Source: Argopecten irradians (lineage: Eukaryota; Mollusca; Bivalvia; Pectinida; Pectinidae). From it: DNA of 64,000 bases. Where the stretch lies: positions 45,808,284-45,872,283 of the forward strand of contig NC_091136.1 of the NCBI RefSeq assembly GCF_041381155.1. The letters run 5' to 3'. The notes beneath the pieces are model-generated. The model saw only the letters and a list, made by a program, of their open reading frames with translations. It made no database searches and was not told the DNA's origin. The position numbers and the translations under genes are program-made. This document shows positions 1-12,019 of this stretch, piece by piece. Position 1 is the stretch's first letter; the number at the start of each line of letters is the position of its first letter.

Positions 1-590
1 CATTATCATGCCTAGGAAAACTTTGGATATTACTCCTAGTCCGAAACATTGTCAAAACATATGCAGATGTCGATTGGATCACGTGACTATATGTTTCTAG
101 AAGTTATAAACACACCTGTCAAAACTACTCCAAATAAGTAAATAAAACAAAAAATAAGCAACGTTTTTCATTATTAGTTTTAATTATTCATGAAGACAAA
201 ATTCAAAAATTCAAAATGTACAACGATATATAACTATAAAATTCTGAAAACAAAAAGTATTCAACAACATGTTAAAATCACATTTAAAGAGTTATTTTTT
301 TATTTCTTGATATGATAATAAGCTACTGTGTTTAGATGTTATTGGTAAATAATCTCCATGCATTAATTAAAAATAATAATAAAAAACTCAAACATAGCAT
401 GAATGCTGGAAATATCATAATATTACGCCATAGTGGCATGTCGCCAGTCGAATACGTTATAAGACGACCATTCAGGTACAGTTTTGATTTTAGTTTTCTT
501 ATAGAGTACTATGTCCCGGGAAATTGCGGTATCATCCTTAAAACATAGGACTACATTAACGTCCGGAGAGAAGAACCCGCGCTAGTCCTA
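1..590. other. AT-rich non-coding DNA
   Basis: No gene is recognised here. The stretch is AT-rich with short open frames that carry no domain or signal. It ends where a SINE remnant begins. Confidence 0.5.
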
Positions 591-594
591 TGTA

Positions 595-800
595 TGGGAC
601 AAACGAAAAATTGTCCTAACATATTACCTCAAGCTCTTCACCTTTAAATTGCGAGTTCGATTCCCATGTACCAGGTACTGACCACTAGTCCGTTTTTTGT
701 TTCTTCGGGTACTTAGTTTTTCCTTCACAATCTAAACTTTACACGTCCTTAAACGACCATGGCTGTTAAAAGGACATTAAACTGATCCACCAAAACCAAT
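595..800 (+). repeat. tRNA-derived SINE, degraded copy
   Basis: A B-box-like GCGAGTTCGATTCCC lies at about 651-665. It is followed by TACCAGGTACTGACC..CTAGTCCG and then a 3' part with ACGTCCTTAAACGACC and TGGCTGTTAAAAGGAC. The same module order is seen in the minus-strand SINE at 44978-45218. The A-box half is weak, so the 5' boundary is approximate. Confidence 0.6.
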
Positions 801-2090
801 CCAGAGAGTAGAATATACTTCCGATTCTGTCATATTATACTGACAGCAATCTTCAGAAGAAACAGAAACTAATTAATGTTTTGAGACCTTGGTGTTCCCC
901 AGTTATGAGATAGAACTAGAGCTTTCCACACAGGGCAAGCGATCTCAATGAAGGGCGTACATACAAAAATAGGAAAAAATATCCTACAATATCGTCAAAG
1001 ATCTAAAACGAGGTTAGAGTTACACATGATGGACTTAAATTGATAATTGCAGTTTTAGTCTTCAGTCTGAACTACCATCAAGTAAAGATACACATTGTTA
1101 TATGTTTTCATACTTTTAACATGATGCTTATGCCTACTAATGCTTACTTGTATACGATTTGATAACATCACAAAAATGAGGCCTGGTTACAACATGTTGT
1201 CAAGGAATTAATGTTGGGGCCTCGCATACTACATTTGGAAATAAGTTGAATTTAATTGGGTAGATATCTACTTTCTCATATGGCGGAATAATCACACTTT
1301 GAATACACGTTAAACATTAATAATGGCATGTAAGTGTATATATAAAAACACGTTATCAATATATATATATATATCTATTTTTATCAATGCAAAATAATTT
1401 CAAACTTTATAATAATTGGTATAATAATTATCTTATAATCTTTAAATTATTGTTCTTGCTAATTTCCGCTCCTAGCACTCCCCCCATTCCCCCCCCCCCC
1501 CTTCCCCCTTTTTTGTACCCACCTTTCCCGAATTCCCTGTTTCTCGCTCTCTCTCTCTATTTCTTCAACTCTTTCTTCTTCTATGTTTGTTTGTTATTGT
1601 CACGTGCAGGTGTCTTATGTGTAAGTTTGTATAGTTGTATGAAAATGGGTGTGTACGTATATAATCTATAAGTCATGATATGAGTCTGCGCGTGTAACTT
1701 AGTCCATAAATTTATATGAGAGTTAAACTATTAATTAGTGGAGGGAATTACTCATGTATTTTAATTCATACAATTTAAGCTTTATAGCGGCCTACTCCTT
1801 TGTTGGCAATATACATGTAGTTAATTTCAAATTTATATGTCTCAATGTAAAACAAATTACATGCATAATATGTGTTAGGAACGAAAGTTGCATATTGTTT
1901 ATATTGTTTATATGTTATATATATATATAACTGTCTGATAAAAATTTGGAAAAATAAAATAAATAAAAAAAAGCAAAAAAAAATGTGGGCAATAATCCAC
2001 TTTCATGTTTAGAAAATAAAACAGAAACTTTACATAAAGATCGCGTGAAAGTCGTGTAACACCTGTCTCAAATTATATGACTGTTGTGTT
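801..2090. other. Non-coding DNA with simple repeats
   Basis: No gene is seen. The stretch includes (TA)n runs near 1360 and 1915 and a pyrimidine-rich tract with a long C run near 1480-1510. The 94-residue frame crossing the C/T tract is low-complexity and is not taken as a gene. Confidence 0.5.
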
Positions 2091-2231
2091 AATATAGGGA
2101 TTGGATTGCACTTTTATGTTAACCTTGCTTGTATGGAGCAATTCATCTAAGAATACATATTGATTATATTCTTAGAGGAATTGCTCCATACAAGCATAGT
2201 TAACATAAAAGCGAAATCCAATCCCTATATT
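2091..2231. mobile_element. Foldback (hairpin) MITE-like element
   Basis: Two arms of about 63 bases form a nearly perfect inverted repeat around a short loop near 2157-2166. The left arm begins AATATAGGGATTGGATT and the right arm ends AATCCAATCCCTATATT. A transcript would fold into a long hairpin. No coding capacity is present. This could be a foldback MITE or a hairpin small-RNA precursor, and sequence alone does not decide. Confidence 0.75.
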
Positions 2232-3390
2232 TACACTCATACGATTTTTTTTTTAATTTCTTTTTTAATGCAATAAAATCGTCGTTTGAATGTGACGTAA
2301 TTATTCAATAAAAGTCGGTCAAAAGTGGGAGGAGCTTACTCAATTGAACAGCGAATGATGACTCTTAACGTAAGGTAGAATTATTCATCCGCGACAACAA
2401 AAAAGTTCAATATTTTATTGTAAAATAAACATGACAAACATTGTAAATTTCAGAGAAAATTTTATTTCATCAGATCAGAACTTTAAATATATATTCAATT
2501 TTGCTAAAAGTTAATATAATGCGTAATAACATAAAGAATTTGTACTCGGCCACATGTGTGAACTCGGTGACCGTTTTTGTGCAGCGAGGCGAAGCTGACG
2601 CACGCTTACACACTGGAGTTTGCCGAAGTTGTCAAACACCGATGTTCAAGTAGCTCAACGTGTTTGAGATTGTCGTCTGACTTGACGATATTACATCATT
2701 GGGAGCCATGTGATTATATAATATACGCTTAGATCCATCGCCATCTACAGACGGAACAATTTCACTTGTGTTCGATGTTCCAATGTATTTGTGGTGACGC
2801 GTTACTGTCAACACGTGAATTAGCCTACTAGAGGTGCATGTTTTATAATACACATGACTAAATTCTCAAAGAACAGAGACAAGAGGATATGTTTATAACT
2901 GACCTCTGTCAGAGGGTCTCACACCCGTTCACCCCAAAGACTCGATCGTACAATTCTAGGACGAACACAGAGGTATTGTTTACGTTTGACAGCACTGCAC
3001 GTCGCCCCGGTCGGAATATTTTTCCCGTTTCTTTATACAATTGTTAATTTAAAAAAGGTTGGTATCATATATACATGTAAAACATATATGTATTGTTTAC
3101 ATTTTTCCAAAATTCTATGAAAAACAACAACATACACGTAATGTTGCGTCAAAATGTAAACAAAGCCATGTGTTTCTTTTTAAAAAAGTAGCCCCTTTAA
3201 GTTGCATAGAACATTTTCATACGCAAATACAAAGTTCAATGTTACCATGCAGTTATGGTAAACAAAATCGGCTAGTACTTGCGTATAGTGAACAGGCCTA
3301 GCAAGTGTAAATATATGATTTTAGTAACTATCAAATTATCTACAACTTACATATTTACAAGTTTGCATAACCGATTTTCCACGCGTCGTT
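2232..3390. other. Non-coding region downstream of the minus-strand hydrolase gene
   Basis: This stretch holds the presumed 3' UTR of the minus-strand gene that ends at 3391, then intergenic DNA. A 73-residue minus-strand frame at 2632-2853 has no recognisable domain. No clear polyadenylation signal was picked out. Confidence 0.4.
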
Positions 3391-5046
3391 TTATAGAATT
3401 TGGTACCAGGAGCAGAGTGGTTTTCGACAACCGAATTTCATCGAACTCTCAAGATGATTCACAGACATCAAAGCAAATTTGGCGATGCTCTGGAATTTCT
3501 TGCCAAATACATTACAGCTGTTCAATGCCACGACGCCGTCGTTTGGTTGGTCCAGGTGTGAGAAGCTCTGTATGAACTTTAAGGTACCACTGAAGGAAAG
3601 GCTTAGACCCATCCCCCAGGGTGACGTCCCACATAGAGCCCCTGTCACGTGGAGTCTAGCTACAGCCACCAGATCGTCATAAGAGATTCCTGTTGGGGAC
3701 TTGTATGTGGGATGTAGTGTTCTGTAAGCAGGCGACATCTTGCCTTCGTGTGTGCAGTATTTTGTGTGCTCTAAAACTAACCACAATAGATTCTCAGATT
3801 TGTGGTGGCTCGGACCAAGATGGCCGGAACAGAGATCTTCGAGTTTCAATACCACTTTACTACCACGCCAGGGCGCAGATACGGAGAACCATTTACTGGA
3901 TTGTACATCGAAAGAGCAGACTTTTCTGTGGAGCGCGGCCGCAACGATGTTGTTTCCCATAGAATGCGTAAAAATAATTTTGTTTGAAATGCGTCCATCG
4001 ACATTTGAACCTGTGGCAAATTCACAAAACATTTTGTGTAACGATACAGAGTCCCAACCATTGTCGACAGTGTTGAACTGAATAAACTTGTGGGAGGAAC
4101 ACTGTGGGGTGTTTTTCTCGATATGTCCCCAGTAGCTCATGCTCTTCAGGCTTTTATAGCCGGTTTTAGGAGACTTCACACCTATTCCGTGTATAAATAG
4201 ACAATCGGGCTTAGCACTTCTGACAAATATTTCTGGTTGCTTCAAATATTCGTTATCCTTTCTATAAGTTTGTGAATAGCTCAACTGTTGCCGAGTAGAA
4301 TCAGAAGTGTTTTGTCTCTTGTCGTCATCCACCACAAGGAGTGACGTCATCTCGGAGTCCATCATTCCACATTTGGTAGCATCGCTGGGCAGTTTGATGG
4401 AAGATTGTGATGGAACCATCCACTCTTGAGATTGAGCGACTCTGTTGTCATACCTTATATAAGATATACGCTGGTCTATGATACAGATAAACACTCTCCG
4501 TCCATTATATGTTGTTGTCCACATACGCTCACGGCATCCGTCTTCCCTATGGTTTGACCGGACAGATTCCATGATTAGTGGTAAAATCGAATACCACTCA
4601 AAGATACTTGAGTTATCTGGGTTCAACCAGCAAGTCTCATTGCCAAGTTCATACGAAACTGTGGCGTTGTTATTCACTATGGTGACTGTAGTTAGGACAC
4701 TGTCGTTTGACACCATTTCCTCGGTTTTCTGTCGGTATCTGATGTCTTTCGGTTCGTGTTCCCATTTAATCGTGATATCATTTTCGGTCGATGTATCAGA
4801 AGTGTTTTTAGTGTGAAGTTTGAACTCGATGCCAAACGATCCAGGGAGAACATGTTTTAATTGGACATGCTTGTGAGTTTTGATACATCTCGATTTCCAG
4901 TAGATGAAGCCATATGCCAGACCAAGGGTGGTCCCCAGTAGGATAGCGATTGTGACCAAGATGATAATGATGAAGCTTCTTCTACGGTGACTGTGTTTTG
5001 TGTTTTTTGTCGGTAGAAGACTTTCGTATTCTTGTGTGTGCACCAT
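3391..5046 (-). CDS. Type II membrane alpha/beta-hydrolase-like protein (paralogue A)
   Basis: This is a 551-residue protein read from one uninterrupted exon. It has a short basic cytoplasmic tail ending HRRR, one hydrophobic segment at about residues 24-50, then a large domain with several N-glycosylation sequons, giving type II topology. The C-terminal half shows an alpha/beta-hydrolase layout: the strand and oxyanion-type motif CLFIHGIG, the nucleophile elbow FTHSMGN (Ser362), PNDGVVA (candidate acid Asp503) and VNHLESS (candidate His531). All are shared with paralogue B at 15561-17189. The elbow has Thr where lipases usually have Gly. The start is the ATG at 5044-5046. It aligns with the start of paralogue B and lies just inside a 3' splice site (TTTTCAACATTACAG), so the longer open frame to 5118 reads into a 5'-UTR intron. 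Family membership is inferred from motifs. Substrate is unknown; lipase, acyl-ester hydrolase or an inactive relative are all possible. Confidence 0.85.
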   Translation of the reverse strand: MVHTQEYESLLPTKNTKHSHRRRSFIIIILVTIAILLGTTLGLAYGFIYWKSRCIKTHKHVQLKHVLPGSFGIEFKLHTKNTSDTSTENDITIKWEHEPKDIRYRQKTEEMVSNDSVLTTVTIVNNNATVSYELGNETCWLNPDNSSIFEWYSILPLIMESVRSNHREDGCRERMWTTTYNGRRVFICIIDQRISYIRYDNRVAQSQEWMVPSQSSIKLPSDATKCGMMDSEMTSLLVVDDDKRQNTSDSTRQQLSYSQTYRKDNEYLKQPEIFVRSAKPDCLFIHGIGVKSPKTGYKSLKSMSYWGHIEKNTPQCSSHKFIQFNTVDNGWDSVSLHKMFCEFATGSNVDGRISNKIIFTHSMGNNIVAAALHRKVCSFDVQSSKWFSVSAPWRGSKVVLKLEDLCSGHLGPSHHKSENLLWLVLEHTKYCTHEGKMSPAYRTLHPTYKSPTGISYDDLVAVARLHVTGALCGTSPWGMGLSLSFSGTLKFIQSFSHLDQPNDGVVALNSCNVFGKKFQSIAKFALMSVNHLESSMKFGCRKPLCSWYQIL

Positions 5047-5223
5047 GTCAAGGCGGGTGGTTCTGTAATGTTGAAAATGTAGATAAAGATGATAGAAAAT
5101 AGGATTTATAGAAAACATGAGATTTACAAACTTTGGAGGTTATACATAATGTATGTCTGCTGTAACCCGGTAAAATACCAGCCGTAACATATTGGCATAC
5201 ATCGTCTCTGCAGCTCGATCAGC
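5047..5223 (-). other. 5' UTR end and intron of paralogue A
   Basis: Reading the minus strand, the bases next to the ATG are a short UTR. A polypyrimidine tract and TTACAG acceptor lie at about 5067-5100. The first non-coding exon was not located. Confidence 0.55.
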
Positions 5224-6108
5224 TTAAGGATGTGTTCTTCTGAGGTTTCAGTCCCGTTGAAGTCTCGTTTCGACAAATATCAAAGAAATTGTGAGATTTT
5301 CAAATATATTTTATCAATATCTGTAGTAAGTTGCCAGATGCAAATTTTGTCAAAAAATTACGTTTCTATTTTCAGTAGATTTTTTACACAGGGATTTTAA
5401 GAAATGGCCCATTTGGCGACCATTTTGAAATTGTGTCTTTCTTTGAGTAGAGCCATAGTTTAACCATTTTTTACTGAAATTGTTTTCACTTAAATCATCA
5501 CTGCACCAGTATTTTTAGCTGTATCGAGCTAATTTTTGCTGTTAATCTTTACTAAGTTCGTGGTTATTAAAATAGTGAGCATTATTGCGTGAAGTGATAA
5601 GCTTTTGTCACTTTATTTTTACATTTAATGGTAATTTGAGCACTTTTATTTTTACTCTAAAATACTGAAAAATAACACGTATTCAAATGGGGCAAAAAAG
5701 TAAGCACACTGACCCCCCCATTTTTCTGCCTAATTTAGAAAGAACAACCCATTCCCTATTGATATGCAAAATATTAACAAAAGTTTAATTCCACAACTGT
5801 TTCTATAAAGGGTTTAATTTGGCAAAAATGGCTGAAAATGGTGTATTTTGTATACATATCAAACATCTCATTAGGAAATTATGGCTTTAAACTCTTGTGT
5901 ATATGGTCAAAACGGCAAAAATCCCAAAAAATCTAAGATTTTGTCAACTTGGTACCTTTGAGTGACAATAGCTCAAAAACAAGCACACCGAAATATGTTT
6001 TTTCTTCCATTTTCTTGTATGGTATGAACTCCTATTTTCAAAAATCTGTATGAGAAAAAAAAGTTTAATACAAGAAAATTTTGACTTCTCAGAGGTATAC
6101 ATCCTTAA
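5224..6108. mobile_element. Non-autonomous TTAA (piggyBac-like) DNA transposon, 885 bp
   Basis: The element begins TTAAGGATGTG and ends CATCCTTAA. The terminal inverted repeats extend inward imperfectly (TTCTTCTGAGG on the left, ACTTCTCAGAGG on the right). TTAA at both ends fits the piggyBac target site. The interior has no transposase frame. A diverged relative of its right part (the last 250 bp or so) lies at 27945-28193. The superfamily call rests only on TTAA and the termini. Confidence 0.6.
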
Positions 6109-7420
6109 TAGAGAAACTAGTAAGTTATTGGTTCTATGTCCGATCTCTTTTCAGATTAACGATAACCAAGTGTGTATTAAATGAATTTATTACTATAACA
6201 ATATTTCTTCATTTTCGTTTATTTCCTCTCTGAGATGTAATTATATGAATCTGTTATGTTCCCGTTATTTTATATAAATAGATAATTATGGTAACAAGTT
6301 GAAATGTATCATTAGACTTATGACAACATGTATAAATAGTGAATATATTTAACATACATGTTGTGTCATATATAAGTGATGAGTGTAAACCACACACAAA
6401 CAATATTGCAATGGTGCGGAACATGATATTTAGCTTCAATATTTTACGGTGTATATTTATAATTACACATTATGTACACTATGTACCTACCTGGTCCTAT
6501 ATGGGATGGTGATGGGCTACATCTGTAGGTACGTAAACACTTCCCTAGAATGGTGATTCAAGGATGTACAAAAGATACCCTGTCTCGTACTCAATAAGGA
6601 AGAAAACATTAAGGAAACCCAAACATTACCACTCCAGTTAAAACTTCCTTATACGGGGCTTCTTAATTGTTATTTATAATCATATATAGACTACTACGGG
6701 TGGGGTACACGGAAGTCCTTCATGATATATATTGTTCGAATAAATTTAAGTACCCCTTTAAAATCAATTAAAACAATTTTTTATTTCATCTGGTAATTTG
6801 TCAAGATGTCATTCCTTTCTTTTTATCATTTTATTTTCTGTATATTTACACGTGAAATTATGCATAAGTTCGCACATTTCTCCCTTTCGCAATATAATCT
6901 TTTGTTAATGTAGTTCTATTTTTAAGGCTTCTATTGTCCGCGTTTATATAAGGAATGAGGATGTTTGACCAGGCACAATACAGCATATATAATTGTGTTT
7001 CGGCAATCAGAAATCATGAAAGCCGTAAGAGTTATCCTTCTTGAACAGTTTAGTACGTATTATTTATCCAGCTCTTAGAATATATATATATATATAAATT
7101 AAAAAAAAATAAAACAAATCTGCCATCTCTAGCGCTTTCACATCTACCGCTGTTCTTCAGGAGATATTTAATGACGTATATATAATAATCAATATTCATA
7201 TAGTTACAATATAGATATTTAATGATGTATATATAACGAAATCATAACGTTCATGAATTACCCCTCGGGTTGGGATTTCGTGTCACACCCTCTAGGTAGA
7301 TATATAGGGAAATAATTTATTAATCTTCAATTTTGGAAGAAATACGGATAATGAAAATCATTGAAAAGTTTGAGCTTCTTATTTAAAGATATTAAGAATT
7401 ATTATTTGCATCCCAAAAAC
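6109..7420. other. AT-rich non-coding DNA
   Basis: No gene or clear repeat is seen apart from a (TA)n run near 7081-7096. It may be part of the 5' intron or the shared upstream region of the divergent hydrolase pair. Confidence 0.4.
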
Positions 7421-7424
7421 GATC

Positions 7425-7812
7425 CATGTTACCTGTTGTCCTTGATGCGTGATCGTAAAAGGCGATACACCAAAGTCTATAAAAGTGGTAGTTTCTGCTC
7501 CTGCTTTGTGCTCAGCATACCGGGAGTGGGACGACTGGTTCGCCCGTTGTCAGCATAATGTGAACGGGTGTGGTGTGTTGCTTGGTATCTTCGATGGCTT
7601 GCTTAAGTGAAATAGCACTATAAAAAGGGAAGCAGTTTCACAATACATGAAGACACAACACGGATATACATGTATATATATACCACTGTCTTCCAAAACA
7701 TGCACCTCGCAGTGCACTACATACACACAACATACCGCATGCATGGGAGGCCGTCCCTACACGACCCTGGCTGTTAATAGGACGTTAATTAATCAAACAA
7801 ACAAACAAACAA
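7425..7812 (+). mobile_element. Second SINE-type element with the shared bivalve SINE tail
   Basis: The body contains GTGGTAGTTTCTGCTCCTGC and GGAGTGGGACGACTGG. It ends in CCTGGCTGTTAATAGGACG followed by a (CAAA)n tail at 7793-7814. A reverse-oriented copy with the same block order is at 32131-32420. Its last 45 bases or so match the tail of the tRNA-derived SINE family (595-800, 44978-45218), although the 5' bodies differ. Confidence 0.65.
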
Positions 7813-7814
7813 AC

Positions 7815-8018
7815 CTATATGGAGTACCAGAGATTTAAAAATATTCAAATCTCTGGGACATGGTACTGATTGCACATGTACCAAAAGCAAAATAAAGTAT
7901 TTTATACGTATTTTTGTGTTAATTAGACACACATATACACGATTATTTAAACTTTAATGAATATTTATTGTTCAAATGATGGTTATCGTTAATGCTTTGT
8001 CAGAGGTGAGCATCTTTA
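7815..8018. mobile_element. Part of a TTAA MITE, left of the LINE insertion
   Basis: This matches, in reverse, the MITE at 12020-12389. Shared blocks include CCTATATGGA, TTTTTGTGTTAAT and TTATTGTTCAAATGAT, and the right terminus reads GAGCATCTTTA. The copy is truncated on the left by the SINE at 7425-7812. It resumes at 11388 after the LINE, where the terminal TTAA is completed. Confidence 0.6.
7885..8018 (+). repeat. 134-bp direct repeat (left), target-site duplication of LINE 1
   Basis: This is base-for-base identical to 11254-11387. It begins AAGCAAAATAAAGTATT and ends GAGCATCTTTA. The two copies exactly bracket the LINE at 8019-11253, the position expected of a target-site duplication. 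Confidence 0.85.
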
Positions 8019-11000
8019 TTATTATTATTATTATCTTTATTTCCTCCAAAATGAAGAGTATATAATGATAATCCAAATGTATATGAAAAAAAACCCATAT
8101 GATAACAGCATGAGATAATATGTACAAAATTTGAGAGATAATAGGGGAAAATACAGAACATGGTTATTGTAAATCAGAGAAAAAGAGAAGAGGGCACAAT
8201 TCTCTCGGATATTTCTATATCAAATTATTTTCAATATTTATATATATTCATAAACGAGTAAGTTTTAATCAGTTACATAAACGAATTGAACATCTTTCTA
8301 AAATTGTACACGCATGTCAATCTGAATTGTTCTATATTATAACATTCCAATGTATAGTCCAAGGGACCTCCTAATAATACATGTATTAGCTCAAAATCTG
8401 AGAGGGAGTATAAATATGAAATAAAATCTACATTTGTGATTGATACAATTGAACATATGAAATCATTTCTTATTTGTTCAGTTAATGAACAATTCAAAAC
8501 AATATGACTAACAATATCAGTGTAAAAGTGTCCACAATAGTGACATAATATTACAGAATTTTCTAAACGTACAGACACAATCATTTTCATAATATATCTT
8601 ACATTTTCAAGGCAATTTGGATGACGTAGAGCTAGTTTCCAAAGGTAATGGGGTTTTAAACAATCATGTAATGATAAGAATCGTGTGAATTCTGCGTCAT
8701 TTGACATTCTCAATTTCCAGGCATTTGTTTCATACATAGTTACAGATTTGTGGACTAATGCCTTCCAACAATATCTGGAAGGAAAAGATCCATCATCGAA
8801 AATTTTTAAGACATATTCATATAAGTTGTATTTCTTAAGTATTTTGGTAATGTCTGGAATAAAACCTTTTTGAACATACGTAGTCACATTATTTAAAAAA
8901 TATCTCACATTGAAAATTCTAAAAATCAAATTTGTTCTTTTCATTCTACAAACTCTGCCTAGGAACAATAGTTTTTTTAATATCTATATAAGCCTCAATA
9001 GAGGTCCAACCTATTAGTGAAGTACACATATCTGTTCTAGTTCTTCTGTCAAACCCTTGTATAGACTTTATAATAAAATGTTGAGCCCTTTCAAGCATTA
9101 ATAAATCAGGTTTTGATAACACCCAAAGCTCACACCCATATAGAGCAGAAGGATAAACTTTTATTTTGATAATTTTTGAAATAGTAAGGGGGTTCAGGGC
9201 ACACTGGTGTGCACCAGAACGTAGTAATGCCATAGTACCACTTTTTAATTTGTTACATGCCTGTTTAATCCTTTCAAAGGATTGATGTTTACTATTCATA
9301 ATAAAACCAAGATGATTAGTTTCTAAAACAATAGGTAAAACGTTATTATAAAGACTAAATGAACAGTTGATGTTTAAAGTTCTCTTATCAGAAAATACCA
9401 TAACTTTACTTTTTGAGCTTGAATACAAAAATCTCCATTTTCTACTGTATTCTTCACATATACTTAACATTTTTTGGAGGCTCGTACTATTTGTACTAAC
9501 AAGACATATATCATCTGCCTGCGTAGGTAATTTGCAGGTATATCTATTATAGATGCACCTCTACCACAGTTTTCAACTTGATTCAATAAGTTATTAATAA
9601 AAACAAGATACATTTTTGCGGAGAGGGCCCCTCCTTGTAAAATACCTCTCTCCATATTGACTGGCTCAGATGTAATACCGTTAAACAATACTGAACTTTG
9701 TACATCTGTATACATAAACCTTAAGATATTCCATACCTTCCCTGTAAGACCAATATCGTATAATTTAACTAGTAGACCGTCATGCCAAACGGTATCGAAT
9801 GCTTTGGTACTATCTAGAAACGCCACATATACATCAGAACCATTTTCCATATTATAATAAATACATTCTTGTAAATTGAATGTTGTACAAAGACTACATA
9901 AGTTTTTTCTGGTACGCTGATTGCTGCTTGCTAGGAAATAATCAGAATCAATTATTTTGTTAATTCTATTGGCTATAGCCATTTCAAAAATCTTAAAAAA
10001 ATACTGGTAATAGCGTTATCCCTCTGTAGTTGTTAGGGTCGTCTTTTGACTTTCCGCAACCTTTATGTAATGTCACTATTATACCCTTTTTCTAACTCTT
10101 GGGGATATATTCATATTTTACAACAAGGTTAAATAAATTCTGTATGTGGTCAATCACAGATTGTCCAGCATATTTTACATGTTCATATACTAGACCTTCA
10201 TGACCACCTGCTTTATTCGCTTTTAAATTTTTACAGATCAGTTTAATTTCTTTTGATGAAAATTTTTCATATAAAAACATATCTTTATCAGATCGACTAT
10301 TGGTTTTAATAATTTCAATTCGGTTTTTAATCTCACTGCGGAAACAGTTGTCAAATTCATCTGCATCATGGTCTTTAAATATATTTTGAAAGTGCAAGGA
10401 CCAACCAGTTAAAATGTCGTCAGTATCCCTTAACATTTTTCCTTCTGATTTTAATTCGGTTTGCTGAACCTTTGTATTACTACATTTCCGTTTGTAAAGC
10501 TGCCAAAACAAGTTCTGGTCTAACTCACTTGATGTATCAATTTCAGTAAATTGAGATTTCATATACAATTCAAAACACTTACGCAATGTACGTCTAAATT
10601 TTCTTTTACAATTTTTATAATCAGTGAATGATCGACACTCTCTACGTTTTCCGGATTGTATCCAGGTATGCCGTTTTTGCTGCATTTCATTATGTAGCAA
10701 TGTTAGAGTTTCATCCCAATAAGGTTTTAAGTACTTTTTATAAACTTTTCTCTGTATACAACTATTTGCGGCTTGGTTTAAAACCGCACATATATCATCA
10801 TAATAATGATCTATTTTTTGAGGGTTTATATTTTCTCCCGGTACCTTAATGCAATCCAGTAAATGTTTGACATAACGTTCATAATTGCGTATCGAACCAT
10901 CTTGTACAGCTTTTCTCCATTTATATCTGTTACAATTCAATGAACTTTGTTTGGATACAATTTTAGGTAAACGTATTGAACAGATGATTGGGTGATGTTC

Positions 11001-11253
11001 AGACAAATTACTGTAATCGTCTAAAACCTCACAATATCGAATTAAATCTATACAATTTGATTCTATTAATATATGATCAATTGCCGTGGAATTTCCTGTT
11101 TCAGGATGAAACGTACAAACTGGACCACTGCATTCAGTCCTAACATTTGCTGAAATCAAGTTGACTCTATCTAAAAAATTCTGAAAAAACTCCGAACGAT
11201 CGTTATCTGTAAAGTCGTATCGTTCACCACGGACTTTTACATTTAAATCGCCT
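8019..11253 (-). mobile_element. LINE 1: 5'-truncated non-LTR retrotransposon
   Basis: On the minus strand the element starts inside the endonuclease domain at LGDLNVKV and contains IDHIL and the SEHHPI signature. The reverse-transcriptase domain follows: NKAGGHEGL; NNYRGITLLP; YVAFLDSTKAFDTVWH, which is motif A; a QGGALS-type motif; and the catalytic ADDI in a shifted frame near 9510. The C-terminus has a CHYC...H....C zinc-knuckle-like motif near 8500-8535. The frame is broken at several points: a TAG at about 10092, a shift near 9990, a shift near the ADD motif at about 9470-9510, and a shift near 8950. The 3' end is GGAGGAAATAAAG plus an ATA-type repeat tail. LINE 2 at 46629 has the same domain style and 3' end, so they are one family. 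The clade is not resolved by eye. Confidence 0.9.
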
Positions 11254-11387
11254 AAGCAAAATAAAGTATTTTATACGTATTTTTGTGTTAATTAGACACA
11301 CATATACACGATTATTTAAACTTTAATGAATATTTATTGTTCAAATGATGGTTATCGTTAATGCTTTGTCAGAGGTGAGCATCTTTA
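11254..11387 (+). repeat. 134-bp direct repeat (right), target-site duplication of LINE 1
   Basis: This is identical to 7885-8018 over its full length. To its right the MITE end continues into CTTTAAGAAAACG, which marks the pre-insertion site. Confidence 0.85.
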
Positions 11388-12019
11388 AGAAAACGCCAAG
11401 ACGTGTGGTTGTAAAATTATTTAATAAAAAAAGATAGCTACTGCAAAATCTGTTTCTTTTTAGACGGCACAACTGGTATAGCAGAACTGGTATAATCCTA
11501 CTTCATATCCTATTACATGTACTCATGACACCAGACATATTTCCTTATAAATTCTAGTTAAACTGACTTATACAGTATGTGATTTCTTATATTGAAGTTG
11601 AACATTGCGACCATCAAGTCTCTCGGACCAACCCGAAAAGTAAACACCCACAGACATGATCAGAATCAGCTAAACCCCACGGACTTGTATAGCTTCTGAA
11701 AGCTCATCTTGATACGTGTAACAGAGTAAGATTCCATGGCTTCATCAACACCATACCACAATAGTCCTAATTCCAGGTGAATCACTCCGTGTAATACAAC
11801 TAGGGTTATAGAATTTGAAATAAGGGTTTCGATAGGGATGCTGTCGCGCTTAGTCGACCAAAACAGAACTGAATCCCACTATACACTGATACATGCATGT
11901 ACTTATACTCAGTAAGCTGAAACGTGAAAAAAGTTAATTATAACCGCCGAGAGCGCACGGTGCACGTTATTGATACGTACATGTAATCATAATGACATTT
12001 TAGAAATACTGACGTTTTC
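11388..12019. other. Non-coding DNA between TTAA elements
   Basis: No coding region is seen. Short stretches near 11990-12019 (ACGTTTTCTTAAAG) mirror the right flank of the interrupted MITE (CTTTAAGAAAACG at 11383-11395). The two MITE copies are therefore in inverted orientation with related flanks. Confidence 0.45.

Noticed and set aside
1387-1671. 94-residue Pro/Ser/Leu-rich frame
   Set aside because: It crosses a C/T-rich low-complexity tract and shows no domain or splice support.
2632-2853. 73-residue minus-strand frame
   Set aside because: The composition looks protein-like but there is no domain, splice or paralogue support. It is listed only as part of the intergenic region.
3279-4816. 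Plus-strand frames over the hydrolase gene A
   Set aside because: They are shadows of the 551-residue minus-strand coding exon, which has domain motifs and a paralogue.
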